From Tyzzerella sp. (GTDB taxonomy: Bacteria > Bacillota > Clostridia > Lachnospirales > Lachnospiraceae), in contig JAFTWA010000045.1 of assembly GCA_017465565.1 (NCBI GenBank), positions 1 to 64,000 of the forward strand: a DNA stretch of 64,000 nt, in the 5' to 3' direction. A program made the translations under genes and the position numbers. Below the pieces are notes generated by a model that was given only the letters and a program-made list of their open reading frames with translations, made no database searches and was not told the DNA's origin. Positions 34,815 to 43,448 of this stretch are shown here, piece by piece; position 1 is the first letter of the stretch, and every line of letters begins with the position of its first letter.

Positions 34815-35399
34815 TTATTTCATAAATAGTGTTGCAAACTGTGTAAGAATCGTGGTAAGTCCCATGCTGTAAAGAAGGATGGAACAGGGTTTGCAAAGTG
34901 TAATAATCATTACAAATTTCTGGAAGGTCATCTTGGTGAGACCAGCCAGCATACATAAAAAATCGTCTGGAGCCACCGGTAAAAAGATTGCAATAGCAAA
35001 TAGCTTGTCAAACCGCTCCCCTTTATCGAGCCAGCCCACATATTTGTCATAGACCTTCTGCGAAGAAAGCTGGACAAGCAGTGGTTTACCGTATTTTCGA
35101 ATCAAAAGAAAGTTGAAGCAGGAGCCGATACAGATACTGATGTAGTTGTAAACAAATCCCCACACAGGTCCGAAGCAAATGACTCCAGCAACACAGGTGA
35201 TTCCACCCGGGATAATCGGAAAAATAACCTGTGTGATTTGAATCACCATGAAAAGCAGCGGTGCCCAGAGACCGAACTGCATTAAGTATTCTTGTAATGT
35301 TTCAGGAGAGACAAAAACCTGCTTCTGGAAACAAATGATTATAAAGACAATGGCGGCAATGATGCCGACAATAGAACCGTATTTTATAAATTTTTTCAT
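34815..35399 (-). CDS. VTT-domain (TVP38/DedA-like) membrane protein
   Basis: A 194-residue membrane protein of the TVP38/TMEM64 (VTT) family with about five helices. The conserved segment is PIIPGGITCVAGVICFGPVWG (here quoted as PGGITCVAGVICFGPVWGF), followed by NYISICIGSCFNFLLIRKYG and PVAPDDFLCMLAGLTKM. Such proteins are thought to move or scramble lipids. It heads the glycolipid glycosyltransferase operon, so a role in supplying or flipping lipid is plausible. The ATG at 35399 follows AGGTGGGTT, and that site lies in the right arm of a small hairpin. Confidence 0.85.
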   Translation of the reverse strand: MKKFIKYGSIVGIIAAIVFIIICFQKQVFVSPETLQEYLMQFGLWAPLLFMVIQITQVIFPIIPGGITCVAGVICFGPVWGFVYNYISICIGSCFNFLLIRKYGKPLLVQLSSQKVYDKYVGWLDKGERFDKLFAIAIFLPVAPDDFLCMLAGLTKMTFQKFVMIITLCKPCSILLYSMGLTTILTQFATLFMK

Positions 35400-35401
35400 A
35401 A

Positions 35402-35417
35402 CCCACCTCATTTCGAT
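35402..35417 (-). promoter_or_regulatory. Hairpin covering the VTT gene ribosome site
   Basis: On the minus-strand transcript CCUCAU-CGAA-AUGAGG (35417-35402) forms a 6-bp stem; the ribosome site GAGGUGG begins in its right arm, 5-10 bases before the start. It could limit translation initiation. Confidence 0.4.
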
Positions 35418-35650
35418 GAGGTTATTATAGGGGATTAAGTTAAAGATGAACGGAAATGAAATTTAAGAAAGTATGAAATAAAATGGAAGAGTTTCTTAAG
35501 ATAAAAAAAGGCAAAAAAATAGAACGCCGTCGTAACGTCGTCCGTACAAAAACATATGAGTTTTTTTATCTGTTTATATTATATGTAAAGGGGAAGAAGA
35601 AGTCAACAATTTATTACTAATAATACTTATTGCTTTATTGTACTAAATGG
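35418..35650. other. Intergenic region before the YfcC gene
   Basis: The 325-base gap between the VTT gene and the YfcC gene holds no supportable gene. I see an inverted repeat TTAAGAAA/TTTCTTAA (about 35463-35470 and 35492-35499), a short GC-rich patch GAACGCCGTCGTAACGTCGT, and a YfcC promoter near its right end. Nothing else is recognised. Confidence 0.5.
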
Positions 35651-35679
35651 TTGAAATTGCTAGCCATACTTTCTATAAT
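35651..35679 (+). promoter_or_regulatory. SigA-type promoter of the YfcC gene
   Basis: TTGAAA (35651-35656), a 17-base spacer and TATAAT (35674-35679) lie 45 bases before the start codon. Confidence 0.75.
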
Positions 35680-35724
35680 AATTCTAAAGTTCAATTAGTT
35701 ACTACGGAAAATCGAGGTTATAAA

Positions 35725-37053
35725 ATGAGTAAACAATCAGAAAAAACAGGACTTAATATTAGTGTGAAATCTTTTATCACAGCAATTGTAGTTATTTTTA
35801 TCTTAATGGTATTAACATACGGTCTGACATTTATCATCCCAGGAGGCGGCATTCCATTCTGGAAATGGGCTTTATCACCAGTTTTAGTACTTGGTGCGGA
35901 TGGAAATGTGTCCCTAATCGCGGTAATTGTGTTCCTGCTAGTAATTGGCGGAGTCTTCAATTGCTTAGATAAGTGCGGTCTTATGAAATACATGCTTGAT
36001 ACAATCACGTATCGTTTTGGCAAGGAAAGATATAAACTTTTGGCACTTGTAACCCTTTTCTTTATGGCAATGGGTTCATTTATCGGTTCTTTTGAAGAAT
36101 CAGTGCCACTGGTTCCAATCGTAGTTGCCTTGGCAATCCGCTTAGGCTGGGACGCATTAGTAGGTGTTGGAATGAGCCTTCTTGCAATCGGCTCTGGATT
36201 TGCAGCAGGCGTATGCAATCCATTTACAGTAGGCGTTGCCCAGGAACTTGCGGGACTTCCAATGTTCTCAGGAATGTGGTTCCGTGCCATCGCATTTATT
36301 CTTGTGTATGCGCTGCTATTAGGATTTCTGTATCGCTATGCGAAAAAAATCGAGAAACCATTAGATGTGGAACTGGCAAGAGGAACATTTGTTGCAGATA
36401 AGAAAATGACACGCGGATTAGTGTGCTTTGCATCGCTTATGTGTGCAGGAATTCTCGTTGTTTTAAGCTCAGTATTCCTTACATTTTTACAAGACTATAC
36501 GATGATTATCGTTGCCTTAACCTTCCTTGCGGCAGGACTTATTGCAACTGGGGTCTCAGGTCAAGGTATAAAAATGGGAAAAACATTCGGAAGTGGTGTA
36601 ATGAGTGTTCTGCCAGCGGTGCTTATGATTTTGATGGCAAATTCAATTAAATACACATTAGAAGAAGGAAAAATTTTAGAAACAATCCTTCAAGGAATGG
36701 TCTCTACAGCAGAAACGCTTCCAAGATGGTCAGTTATTTTATTTATCTATCTTATTACGTTAATTATGAACTTTTTTATCGCCTCTGGCTCAGCAAAGGC
36801 GTTTTTACTCATACCACTTATTGTGCCGATTGCAGAGGTGTTCGGTATCTCAGCACAGCTCTGTATCGTTGCATATGCATTTGGTGATGGATTCTCAAAT
36901 GTATTTTACCCAACAAACCCAGTTCTGCTCATTGGACTTGGCGTGGCAGATATAGATTATGGTAAATGGGTGAAATGGAGCTGGAAGTACCAGGTTATGA
37001 ATCTGGTGCTGACAAGCGGATTATTACTTTTGGGATTGGCAATAGGATATTAA
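35725..37053 (+). CDS. YfcC/DcuC-family permease
   Basis: A 442-residue membrane protein of the YfcC family (DcuC superfamily), with about 12 helices. The conserved LTFIIPGGG after the first helix, GSFEESVPLVPI near 135, and NPFTVGVAQELAGLP and FGDGFSNVFYPTNPVLLIGLG (abbreviated here to DGFSNVFYPTNPVL) match this family. Members move amino acids or peptides, or short carboxylates; the substrate is not readable. CGAGGTTATAAA ATG sets the start at 35725 rather than 35647. A transglutaminase-like gene follows after one base. Confidence 0.9.
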   Translation: MSKQSEKTGLNISVKSFITAIVVIFILMVLTYGLTFIIPGGGIPFWKWALSPVLVLGADGNVSLIAVIVFLLVIGGVFNCLDKCGLMKYMLDTITYRFGKERYKLLALVTLFFMAMGSFIGSFEESVPLVPIVVALAIRLGWDALVGVGMSLLAIGSGFAAGVCNPFTVGVAQELAGLPMFSGMWFRAIAFILVYALLLGFLYRYAKKIEKPLDVELARGTFVADKKMTRGLVCFASLMCAGILVVLSSVFLTFLQDYTMIIVALTFLAAGLIATGVSGQGIKMGKTFGSGVMSVLPAVLMILMANSIKYTLEEGKILETILQGMVSTAETLPRWSVILFIYLITLIMNFFIASGSAKAFLLIPLIVPIAEVFGISAQLCIVAYAFGDGFSNVFYPTNPVLLIGLGVADIDYGKWVKWSWKYQVMNLVLTSGLLLLGLAIGY

Positions 37054-37054
37054 A

Positions 37055-38074
37055 ATGGAAAATTATTATTACAACCGATTAAATAAAGCGCAGCAGAATA
37101 CATACCATGCAATCAAAACGGGCTTGCAGTCGCTGGCACCGTCTTTTCAGGTTCCTCGCTTGGAGCATAAGGAACTGGCGGATGTATACTTTATGGTGCG
37201 CCTTGATAATCCAGAGATTTTTTATTCAGTAAATTTTAAATACCGTTTTTATCCGGAATCAGGAAATGCAGAAATGATTCCAGAATATTTATTTGATAAG
37301 AACAAAATCAAGGACCACCAGAAGGCGATGAAGTCTCGAGTGGAAAAGCTTGCAAGACCAGCTGCGAAGTTGAGTGAATGGGAAAAGGTACAATATGTGC
37401 ATGATTTCATTTGCCAGAATGTTTATTATGACAAACTCAAAAAAGCATATTCTCACGAAATTATTGGTCCTTTGGGACAAGGCGTGGGAGTCTGCGAAGG
37501 CATTGCAAAAGCAGTGAAAATCCTGTGTGATGCGCTTGGAATCTGGTGTATTATTGCACTTTCAGAAGCGAATCCAGAAAAGGGAATTAAGTATCGCCAT
37601 GCGTGGAATGTAATACGTATTAATGGACAATATTATCACCTGGATGCAACCTTTGATAATACGCTTGGAAAGTCCGCAGATGTAATTCGCTATGATTACT
37701 TTTGTCTGAGTGATAAGCACTTATTCCGTGACCATCAGCCACTTGTGTGGATGATTCCAGCTTGTGAGGATGGAGACCATTTTTACTATAAGGAAAAGAA
37801 ACTTTCATTTACGAAGATGGAAGATGTGAGAAAGCGTGCTGCTCAGTCGGTGAAAAAAGGTAAGGTTCTGACGTTTCATTGGAGAGGTGGATACCTCACA
37901 AAAGAAGTGGTGATGGAGATGCTTCAGATTTTCGAAGACGAGGCAGTCAAGAAAGGGAAGCATGCGAGAGTATCAATTAATTGGCCACAGGCGGTGTTGC
38001 AGGTGAGGTTCGAAGAGCAGGCACCAGTGGAGCAGGTGACACTTGAGGAAGCCAATGAAGGAGAAAAGGAGTAA
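37055..38074 (+). CDS. Transglutaminase-like domain protein
   Basis: A 339-residue protein with a transglutaminase/cysteine-protease-like core. The triad is visible: Cys in GVGVCEGIAKAVKILC (about residue 148), His in YRHAWNVIRI (about 183), and Asp in HLDATFDNT (about 197). No signal peptide is seen, so it appears cytoplasmic. Many clostridial proteins of this type have unknown substrates. It follows the YfcC permease directly and precedes an EFR1 gene by 3 bases, so the three form an operon; this suggests peptide uptake and processing, an inference only. Confidence 0.85.
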   Translation: MENYYYNRLNKAQQNTYHAIKTGLQSLAPSFQVPRLEHKELADVYFMVRLDNPEIFYSVNFKYRFYPESGNAEMIPEYLFDKNKIKDHQKAMKSRVEKLARPAAKLSEWEKVQYVHDFICQNVYYDKLKKAYSHEIIGPLGQGVGVCEGIAKAVKILCDALGIWCIIALSEANPEKGIKYRHAWNVIRINGQYYHLDATFDNTLGKSADVIRYDYFCLSDKHLFRDHQPLVWMIPACEDGDHFYYKEKKLSFTKMEDVRKRAAQSVKKGKVLTFHWRGGYLTKEVVMEMLQIFEDEAVKKGKHARVSINWPQAVLQVRFEEQAPVEQVTLEEANEGEKE

Positions 38075-38077
38075 ACT

Positions 38078-38824
38078 ATGATTTTATATTATACAGGCAC
38101 AGGAAATAGTGCATATGTAGCAAAGAAAATTGGAGAAAAGATTGAAGACGAGGTTCTGGACCTTTTTGAACGAATCCGAAATCATGATTATTCAGAGATT
38201 CATTCAGATAAGCCACTTATCTTTGTGTATCCAACCTATGGATGGCAAATGCCAAGAATTTTGGCAGATTGGATTCGCAAGACAAAATTTACAGGTGAGA
38301 AAAAAGCATACTTTGTAGCAACCTGTGGTTCTAGCAAAGGTGATACAGACAAGAATCTACAGAAACTTTGTAAAGACATGGGATTTGAATATAGAGGATG
38401 TGCTGGCGTTCAGATGCCAGAAAATTATATTGCTATGTTTCCGGTGCCGGATGAAGAAATTGCGAAGAAGATTATTATTGTTGCTGGGCGTACGATTCTT
38501 AGAATTGTAAAAGCAATTAAAAATGATAAATATTTGGAACTTGGCAAGGTTCCTCTCGCTGATAAGATTTGCAGTACGGTTGTAAATAAAGCTTTCTATG
38601 CATTTATTGTAAAAGCGAAGAAGTTTTATTCAAAAGATACTTGTATTAGCTGTGGAAAATGTGAAAAGGTGTGTCCACTTAGCAATGTCACTTTGGTGGA
38701 TGGAAAGCCAAAGTGGGGCAAGGATTGTACGCATTGTATGGCGTGCATTTGCAAATGTCCGACAGAGGCAATTGAGTATGGCAAGGCGAGTCAAGGGAAG
38801 CCAAGATATCAGTGTCCGATGTAG
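38078..38824 (+). CDS. EFR1-type flavodoxin/ferredoxin fusion
   Basis: A 248-residue protein. The N-terminal flavodoxin-like domain starts ILYYTGTGNSAYVAKKI with the FMN phosphate loop TGTGNS (6-11); the C-terminus has two 4Fe-4S motifs, CISCGKCEKVCPL and CTHCMACICKCPTEAI. This is the EFR1 (flavodoxin-ferredoxin) family common in anaerobic Clostridia, thought to shuttle electrons; partners are unknown. GGAGAAAAGGAG precedes the ATG. The structured repeat element B lies right behind it. Confidence 0.92.
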   Translation: MILYYTGTGNSAYVAKKIGEKIEDEVLDLFERIRNHDYSEIHSDKPLIFVYPTYGWQMPRILADWIRKTKFTGEKKAYFVATCGSSKGDTDKNLQKLCKDMGFEYRGCAGVQMPENYIAMFPVPDEEIAKKIIIVAGRTILRIVKAIKNDKYLELGKVPLADKICSTVVNKAFYAFIVKAKKFYSKDTCISCGKCEKVCPLSNVTLVDGKPKWGKDCTHCMACICKCPTEAIEYGKASQGKPRYQCPM

Positions 38825-38848
38825 AAAGGCTATTGTCAGAACAAAAGC

Positions 38849-39228
38849 ATAATCAAGGATGTGGGGCTACCACTTGTGTGGTGAAGACGCCTAGATTCCT
38901 AAAATCCATCACATCTATCTGACATTTTTTCCTTGTCTAGCGTGTCGACTCGCCTAGAAGAAGAACATGTAGAATGTCTAGTCGTATAGAATTAGCTTGT
39001 TTATAACTTGTTGGAGATATGGGGCCGCCTAGAAGTGGAGGTTGTTGATTAACCTAGACGTCAAAAAAGAACTTGCTTAAGATGCAAAGACACCTAGGAG
39101 AAGAAAATATAAATCATCTAGGCGTATAGATTTAACTTGTTTAGAACGTGGAGGCGTCCAAAAGTTAAAACCCAGAACAATCTAGGCGTCACCACCACAC
39201 AAGTGGTAGCCCCCCAATTTTTGATTAT
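38849..39228. repeat. Structured non-coding repeat element B (CTAG-rich, inverted terminal repeats)
   Basis: A 380-base element bounded by imperfect inverted repeats of about 50 bases (38849-38897 and 39179-39228), each ATAATCAA, a G run, CTACCACTTGTGTGGTG, then GACGCCTAGATT at the inner side. The tips contain a hairpin ACCAC-TTGT-GTGGT. Inside, CTAG occurs nine times (about 38891, 38937, 38955, 38978, 39030, 39053, 39094, 39118, 39182), mostly as CGCCTAGA in either direction. Segments 38953-39017 and 39093-39157 are degenerate direct repeats, 140 bases apart. TCTATCTG occurs once at 38914-38921. No gene is seen. Element A at 5409-5840 is related. Confidence 0.85.
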
Positions 39229-39273
39229 ACTTTTTGATTTTTAATTTTGCAACATCATCTTTGGGCATCAGAA

Positions 39274-40014
39274 TCAGCGGATGAATACATATTCATCATC
39301 TGACGATAGTTCTTCATGGTATTCAAATCCTAATCCTTTGAAGTTCTTTATTAATTCCAAGTCTACGACTTGATTATCTGCCATAAATCGTACCATTTCT
39401 CCCCGTGCCATCTTGGCAAGTGTCCCCTTTTGTACAATCTTCCCATTCATTTTTTCACCGAATATGCAGGTTACAAATCTGTCCTCAGATGTTAAGTATT
39501 TTTCAATGCACTTAGAATATTCTTTAGAAGCCAGATTTAAAATTGTATGGTCATTATCAATTACTTCTTGATACAAAGAATTGCCCCAGTAATCATACAA
39601 ATCTTTTGAAGTCCTTATCTTTGTTTTTGCCTGCATTTCTAAACGATAAGGAGTGACTCCGTCAAACGGCTTTAGTACCCCATAAAATCCAGACAGAATT
39701 CGTAAATGGTTTTCAATATATTCCAAAGCTTCTTCTGAAAAGACGGAAGGTGCCATATATTGATACTGAATTCCCTCGTAGGAAACGATGGCAGGGGTTA
39801 AATGTTTCTCCAAATTCATTTCTTGAAAACGCTCAAAATTCTGTTTTGCAATCTTATCGTTGCATCCCCAGAGTTTTTTTGCTTCCATAAACGACAGGGT
39901 TCTCATATAATTCATAATCTCTTTGCTTTGTGTAAGAAAGATTGGAAGATTACGGTAAGCCAATATGTCGGTATCGATATTCATTTTCTTGGCAGGGGAA
40001 ATAATAATTCTCAT
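39274..40014 (-). CDS. yaaA: YaaA family peroxide-stress protein
   Basis: A 246-residue protein of the YaaA/UPF0246 family. The N-terminal MRIIISPAKKMN, the central SGFYGVLKPFDGVTPYRLEM and the C-terminal segment GEMVRFMADNQVVDLELIKNF are family signatures. In E. coli YaaA lowers free iron and protects DNA under hydrogen peroxide stress, and the fold binds DNA. GAAAGAGGTCACTAC precedes the ATG. It is a single gene on the minus strand, ending next to element B. Confidence 0.93.
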   Translation of the reverse strand: MRIIISPAKKMNIDTDILAYRNLPIFLTQSKEIMNYMRTLSFMEAKKLWGCNDKIAKQNFERFQEMNLEKHLTPAIVSYEGIQYQYMAPSVFSEEALEYIENHLRILSGFYGVLKPFDGVTPYRLEMQAKTKIRTSKDLYDYWGNSLYQEVIDNDHTILNLASKEYSKCIEKYLTSEDRFVTCIFGEKMNGKIVQKGTLAKMARGEMVRFMADNQVVDLELIKNFKGLGFEYHEELSSDDEYVFIR

Positions 40015-40143
40015 GTAGTGACCTCTTTCAAATAGATTATCTGCTTAATTGTAACACATTTTACAGAGAATTTAGAGACAAAATATGATAAAAGATGGTA
40101 ATATATATAGTAGAATAAACTCATAAGAACAGGAGGAATAAGT

Positions 40144-41475
40144 ATGGGATTAATTAAAGCTATAACTGGTGCAGCTGGCGGTGTGCTGGGTGACCAATGG
40201 AAAGAATACATTTATTGCAGTGCAATGGCAGAGGATGTCATTGTAACAAAAGGACAGAAGAAGGTTTCTGGTCGTTCTTCCAACAAAAAAGGCGTGGAAA
40301 ATATTATTACAGACGGGTCTATCGTAGTAGTTAACGAAGGACAGTGTATGTTAATCGTAGAACAAGGCAAGGTAGTAGATATCTGTTCGGAAGCAGGAGA
40401 ATACACCTATGATGCCTCTACAGAACCATCTTTATTCTGTGGCGATTTGGCTGACAGCATCTTAGAAGTATTTTCGAATATTGGAAAGAGATTTACATTT
40501 GGCGGCGAAGCTCCAAAGGACCAGAGAGTTTATTATGTAAATACAAAGGAACTCGTGGGAAATAAATACGGAACTCCAAGTCCAGTTCCATTCCGTGTAG
40601 TTGATGCGAACATTGGGCTTGATATCGATATCGCAATCCGTTGTTTTGGAGAATACAGCTACAAAGTAACAAATCCGATTCTTTTCTATACAAACGTATG
40701 TGGAAATGTGGATACTGCATACACTCGTGAAGAACTGGACAGCCAATTAAAGACAGAGCTTCTCACTGCTCTTCAGCCAGCATTTGGCAAGATTTCAGCT
40801 ATGGGAATCCGCTACAGTGCACTTGTGGGACACACAACAGAAATCGCAGATGCATTAAACGATATTCTTTCAGAAAAGTGGAAAGACCTTCGCGGAATCG
40901 AGATTGTTTCTTTTGGAATCTCTAGTGTGAAAGCTTCCGATGAAGATGAAGCAATGATTAAAGAGCTTCAAAGAACGGCCGTATACCGTAATCCAAACAT
41001 GGCGGCAGCACAGCTTGTGGGTGCACAGGCAGATGCAATGCGTTCTGCGGCAGCAAATCCAAATGCAGGTCCAGCTATGGCATTTATGGGTATGAATATG
41101 GCGCAGAATGCAGGTGGTGCAAATCTTCAGGACCTCTATGCGATTGGAGCGCAGCAGCAACAAGCATCTCCACAACCAACAGCTCAGCAGGCAGCGGGTT
41201 CTCTTGGAAACGCCTGGAAATGTTCTTGCGGTGCAGACGGCAACACTGGAAAGTTCTGTGGAGAGTGTGGTGCGCCAAGACCAGCAGAGGGCTGGACATG
41301 TGCATGTGGTACTGTAAATAAAGGAAAGTTCTGTATGGAATGTGGTGCGAAGAAGCCAGCAGGTGCTGTACAGTACAAATGTGATAAATGTGGATGGGAG
41401 CCAGCAGACAAGACAAAACCACCAAAGTTCTGTCCGGAATGCGGTGACCCATTTGACAATGATGATATTCAGTAA
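40144..41475 (+). CDS. YdjI-like SPFH-domain protein with C-terminal zinc ribbons
   Basis: A 443-residue protein. Residues about 30-290 form an SPFH/prohibitin-like domain of the virion-core or YdjI type (start MGLIKAITGAAGGVLGDQWK). A Gln/Ala-rich linker (about 300-352) leads to three zinc-ribbon units: CSCG-x(7)-KFCGECG, CACG-x(4)-KFCMECG and CDKCG-x(10)-KFCPECG. AGGAGGAATAAGT gives the start. The next two genes match YdjG and YdjH of Bacillus subtilis, where they act with YdjI and the PspA-like YdjF on membrane stress. No pspA-like gene is present here. Confidence 0.87.
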   Translation: MGLIKAITGAAGGVLGDQWKEYIYCSAMAEDVIVTKGQKKVSGRSSNKKGVENIITDGSIVVVNEGQCMLIVEQGKVVDICSEAGEYTYDASTEPSLFCGDLADSILEVFSNIGKRFTFGGEAPKDQRVYYVNTKELVGNKYGTPSPVPFRVVDANIGLDIDIAIRCFGEYSYKVTNPILFYTNVCGNVDTAYTREELDSQLKTELLTALQPAFGKISAMGIRYSALVGHTTEIADALNDILSEKWKDLRGIEIVSFGISSVKASDEDEAMIKELQRTAVYRNPNMAAAQLVGAQADAMRSAAANPNAGPAMAFMGMNMAQNAGGANLQDLYAIGAQQQQASPQPTAQQAAGSLGNAWKCSCGADGNTGKFCGECGAPRPAEGWTCACGTVNKGKFCMECGAKKPAGAVQYKCDKCGWEPADKTKPPKFCPECGDPFDNDDIQ

Positions 41476-41519
41476 TTGGCTTTCGTATAGTTGTTTTAAA
41501 GAAATGGAGGCGGATATAG

Positions 41520-42602
41520 ATGTCACAAATCTTAGAATATAAATGTCCGTGCTGTGGCGGTGCGGTGGAATTTAATAGTACGGTTCAGAAAATGAAGTGT
41601 CCATACTGTGATACCGAGTTTGAAATGGATGTACTCCAATCTTACAATGAAGACCTTCAGAATGAAAAGCCTGATGATTTAAATTGGGAGACGCAGGCAG
41701 GCTGTGAGTGGCAGGAGGGTGAGACAGAAGGGATGAGAGTCTATATCTGTCAATCCTGTGCAGGCGAAATTGTGGGTGATGAAAACCTTGGGGCTACCAC
41801 CTGTCCATACTGTGGAAACAATGTTGTCATTAAAGGTCAGTTTGCCGACGCGTTGAAACCAGACTATGTCATTCCATTTAAGTTAGACAAGAAGGCGGCA
41901 AAAGAAGGCTTGAAGAAGCATTTACAAGGGAAACGTCTTCTTCCAAAGCTTTTTAAAGACGAAAATCATCTGGATGAAGTCAAAGGGATGTATGTTCCGT
42001 TTTGGCTCTTTGATGCAGAAGTGGATGGGCATGTGCGCTATAGAGGAACCAGAGTACGCGTGTGGGGCGACTCTGATTATACATATACGGAGACCAGCTT
42101 TTACTCCATCACTCGTGGCGGAAAGGTTGGATTTGAACGTGTTCCTGTAGATGGATCGACACGAATGCTGGATGAACTGATGGAATCCTTAGAGCCTTAT
42201 GATTTCTCGGAGGCAGTGGATTTCCAGACAGCATATCTTGCCGGATATTTTGCAGACAAATATGATGTGTCCGCAGAGGAAAGCATCAATCGTGCAAATA
42301 CCAGAATCAGACAGAGCACAGAGGATGTTCTTGCATCTACCATTAATGGTGGATATGCGACACTGGTCAAAGAAAATAGCAACATACGCATTCAGAACGG
42401 TAAGGCAAAATATGCTCTTTACCCAGTGTGGGTGCTACAGACAACCTGGCAGGGCAAGAGTTATCTCTTTGCTATGAACGGGCAGACAGGAAAGTTCGTG
42501 GGAGAGCTTCCAGTTGACAAGGGTGCATATTGGAAATATTGGGGCATGTTTACGGCAGGATTTGCAGCGGTTGCATTTATCATTTCGCTGTTTTTTCACT
42601 AG
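41520..42602 (+). CDS. YdjG-like TFIIB-type zinc-ribbon protein
   Basis: A 360-residue protein with two zinc ribbons near the N-terminus (CPCCGG-x(11)-KCPYCD and CQSCAG-x(12)-CPYCGN), a long middle domain of unknown fold and one C-terminal membrane helix (about 340-358). This matches YdjG of Bacillus subtilis and proteins annotated as TFIIB-type zinc ribbon. It is inferred to anchor a complex of the SPFH protein (upstream) and TPM protein (downstream) to the membrane. AATGGAGGCGGATATAG precedes the ATG, 44 bases after the previous stop. Confidence 0.85.
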   Translation: MSQILEYKCPCCGGAVEFNSTVQKMKCPYCDTEFEMDVLQSYNEDLQNEKPDDLNWETQAGCEWQEGETEGMRVYICQSCAGEIVGDENLGATTCPYCGNNVVIKGQFADALKPDYVIPFKLDKKAAKEGLKKHLQGKRLLPKLFKDENHLDEVKGMYVPFWLFDAEVDGHVRYRGTRVRVWGDSDYTYTETSFYSITRGGKVGFERVPVDGSTRMLDELMESLEPYDFSEAVDFQTAYLAGYFADKYDVSAEESINRANTRIRQSTEDVLASTINGGYATLVKENSNIRIQNGKAKYALYPVWVLQTTWQGKSYLFAMNGQTGKFVGELPVDKGAYWKYWGMFTAGFAAVAFIISLFFH

Positions 42603-42619
42603 AATAGGAGGGATGTAAG

Positions 42620-43402
42620 ATGAGAAAGATTTCGAAGATTTTAATGGCAGGCATCCTGACTATGATGATGATTTTGTCGATAAATGTGCAGGCGGAGAGC
42701 GGGCACCCATCTAGAGTAGTAGATGATGCAGACCTGCTTGAAACCTATGAAGAAGAGGAACTTCTCAAAGAGTTAGATGAGATTAGCGAACGATTGGACT
42801 TTGATATTGTAGTTGTGACAACGAACTCTACAGAAGGAAAATCAGCGGAGGCTTATGCGGATGATTACTTTGATTACAATGGTTATGGCATGGGCGACAG
42901 TTACGATGGAGCATTGCTTTTAGTTAACATGGGAAACCGTGAATGGCATATTTCCACAACAGGATATGGAATTACTGCTTTGAGTGACAATGATTTGGAT
43001 TACATTGGAGAAGAAGTGGCAGACTATTTGAGTTATGGTGATTATGCAAGTGCTTTTGAAACCTTCGCAGAGCTCGTGGAGGAAGAAGTGCTAGATGCAA
43101 AAGACGGAGAAACTCTTGAGATTGGCGAAGTACTTGTGAAGATTCCAATTGCACTTCTCATTGGCGGGCTTATTGCATTTATTCCAGTAACTGTGATGAA
43201 AAAGAAGATGGATAACGTGGAGATGCGTTCAGAAGCGTCAGATTATGTGATGCGGAATCGCGTTGCAATCACAGAACAAAGAGACATGTTCTTATATCGA
43301 ACAGTTAACAGAAGAAGAAAACCGAAGGATAGCGGTGGTGGCAGCAGTACGCATAGAAGTTCGTCTGGCAGGTCACACGGCGGTCGCGGTGGAAGATTTT
43401 AA
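42620..43402 (+). CDS. YdjH-like TPM-domain membrane protein
   Basis: A 260-residue protein with a signal peptide (about 1-25, cut near VQAES), an extracytoplasmic TPM domain (about 28-160, with VVDDADLLE at its start and DGALLLVNMGNREWHISTTG (20 residues) in the core), a membrane helix (about 174-194), and a basic Ser/Gly/Arg-rich tail. TPM domains have been called phosphatase-like, with weak evidence. It closes the ydj-type operon, 17 bases after YdjG. A terminator follows directly. Confidence 0.88.
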   Translation: MRKISKILMAGILTMMMILSINVQAESGHPSRVVDDADLLETYEEEELLKELDEISERLDFDIVVVTTNSTEGKSAEAYADDYFDYNGYGMGDSYDGALLLVNMGNREWHISTTGYGITALSDNDLDYIGEEVADYLSYGDYASAFETFAELVEEEVLDAKDGETLEIGEVLVKIPIALLIGGLIAFIPVTVMKKKMDNVEMRSEASDYVMRNRVAITEQRDMFLYRTVNRRRKPKDSGGGSSTHRSSSGRSHGGRGGRF

Positions 43403-43408
43403 ATAAGA

Positions 43409-43435
43409 GGAGAGGTGCAAACCTCTCCTTTAATT
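43409..43435 (+). terminator. Terminator of the ydj-type operon
   Basis: GGAGAGGT (43409-43416), GCAA loop, ACCTCTCC (43421-43428), then TTTAATT. Confidence 0.75.
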
Positions 43436-43448
43436 GTGAAAAGTGCGT

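Noticed and set aside
38849-39228. Insertion sequence with transposase
   Set aside because: The inverted ends look IS-like, but no reading frame of useful length lies inside, so at most it is a non-autonomous element.
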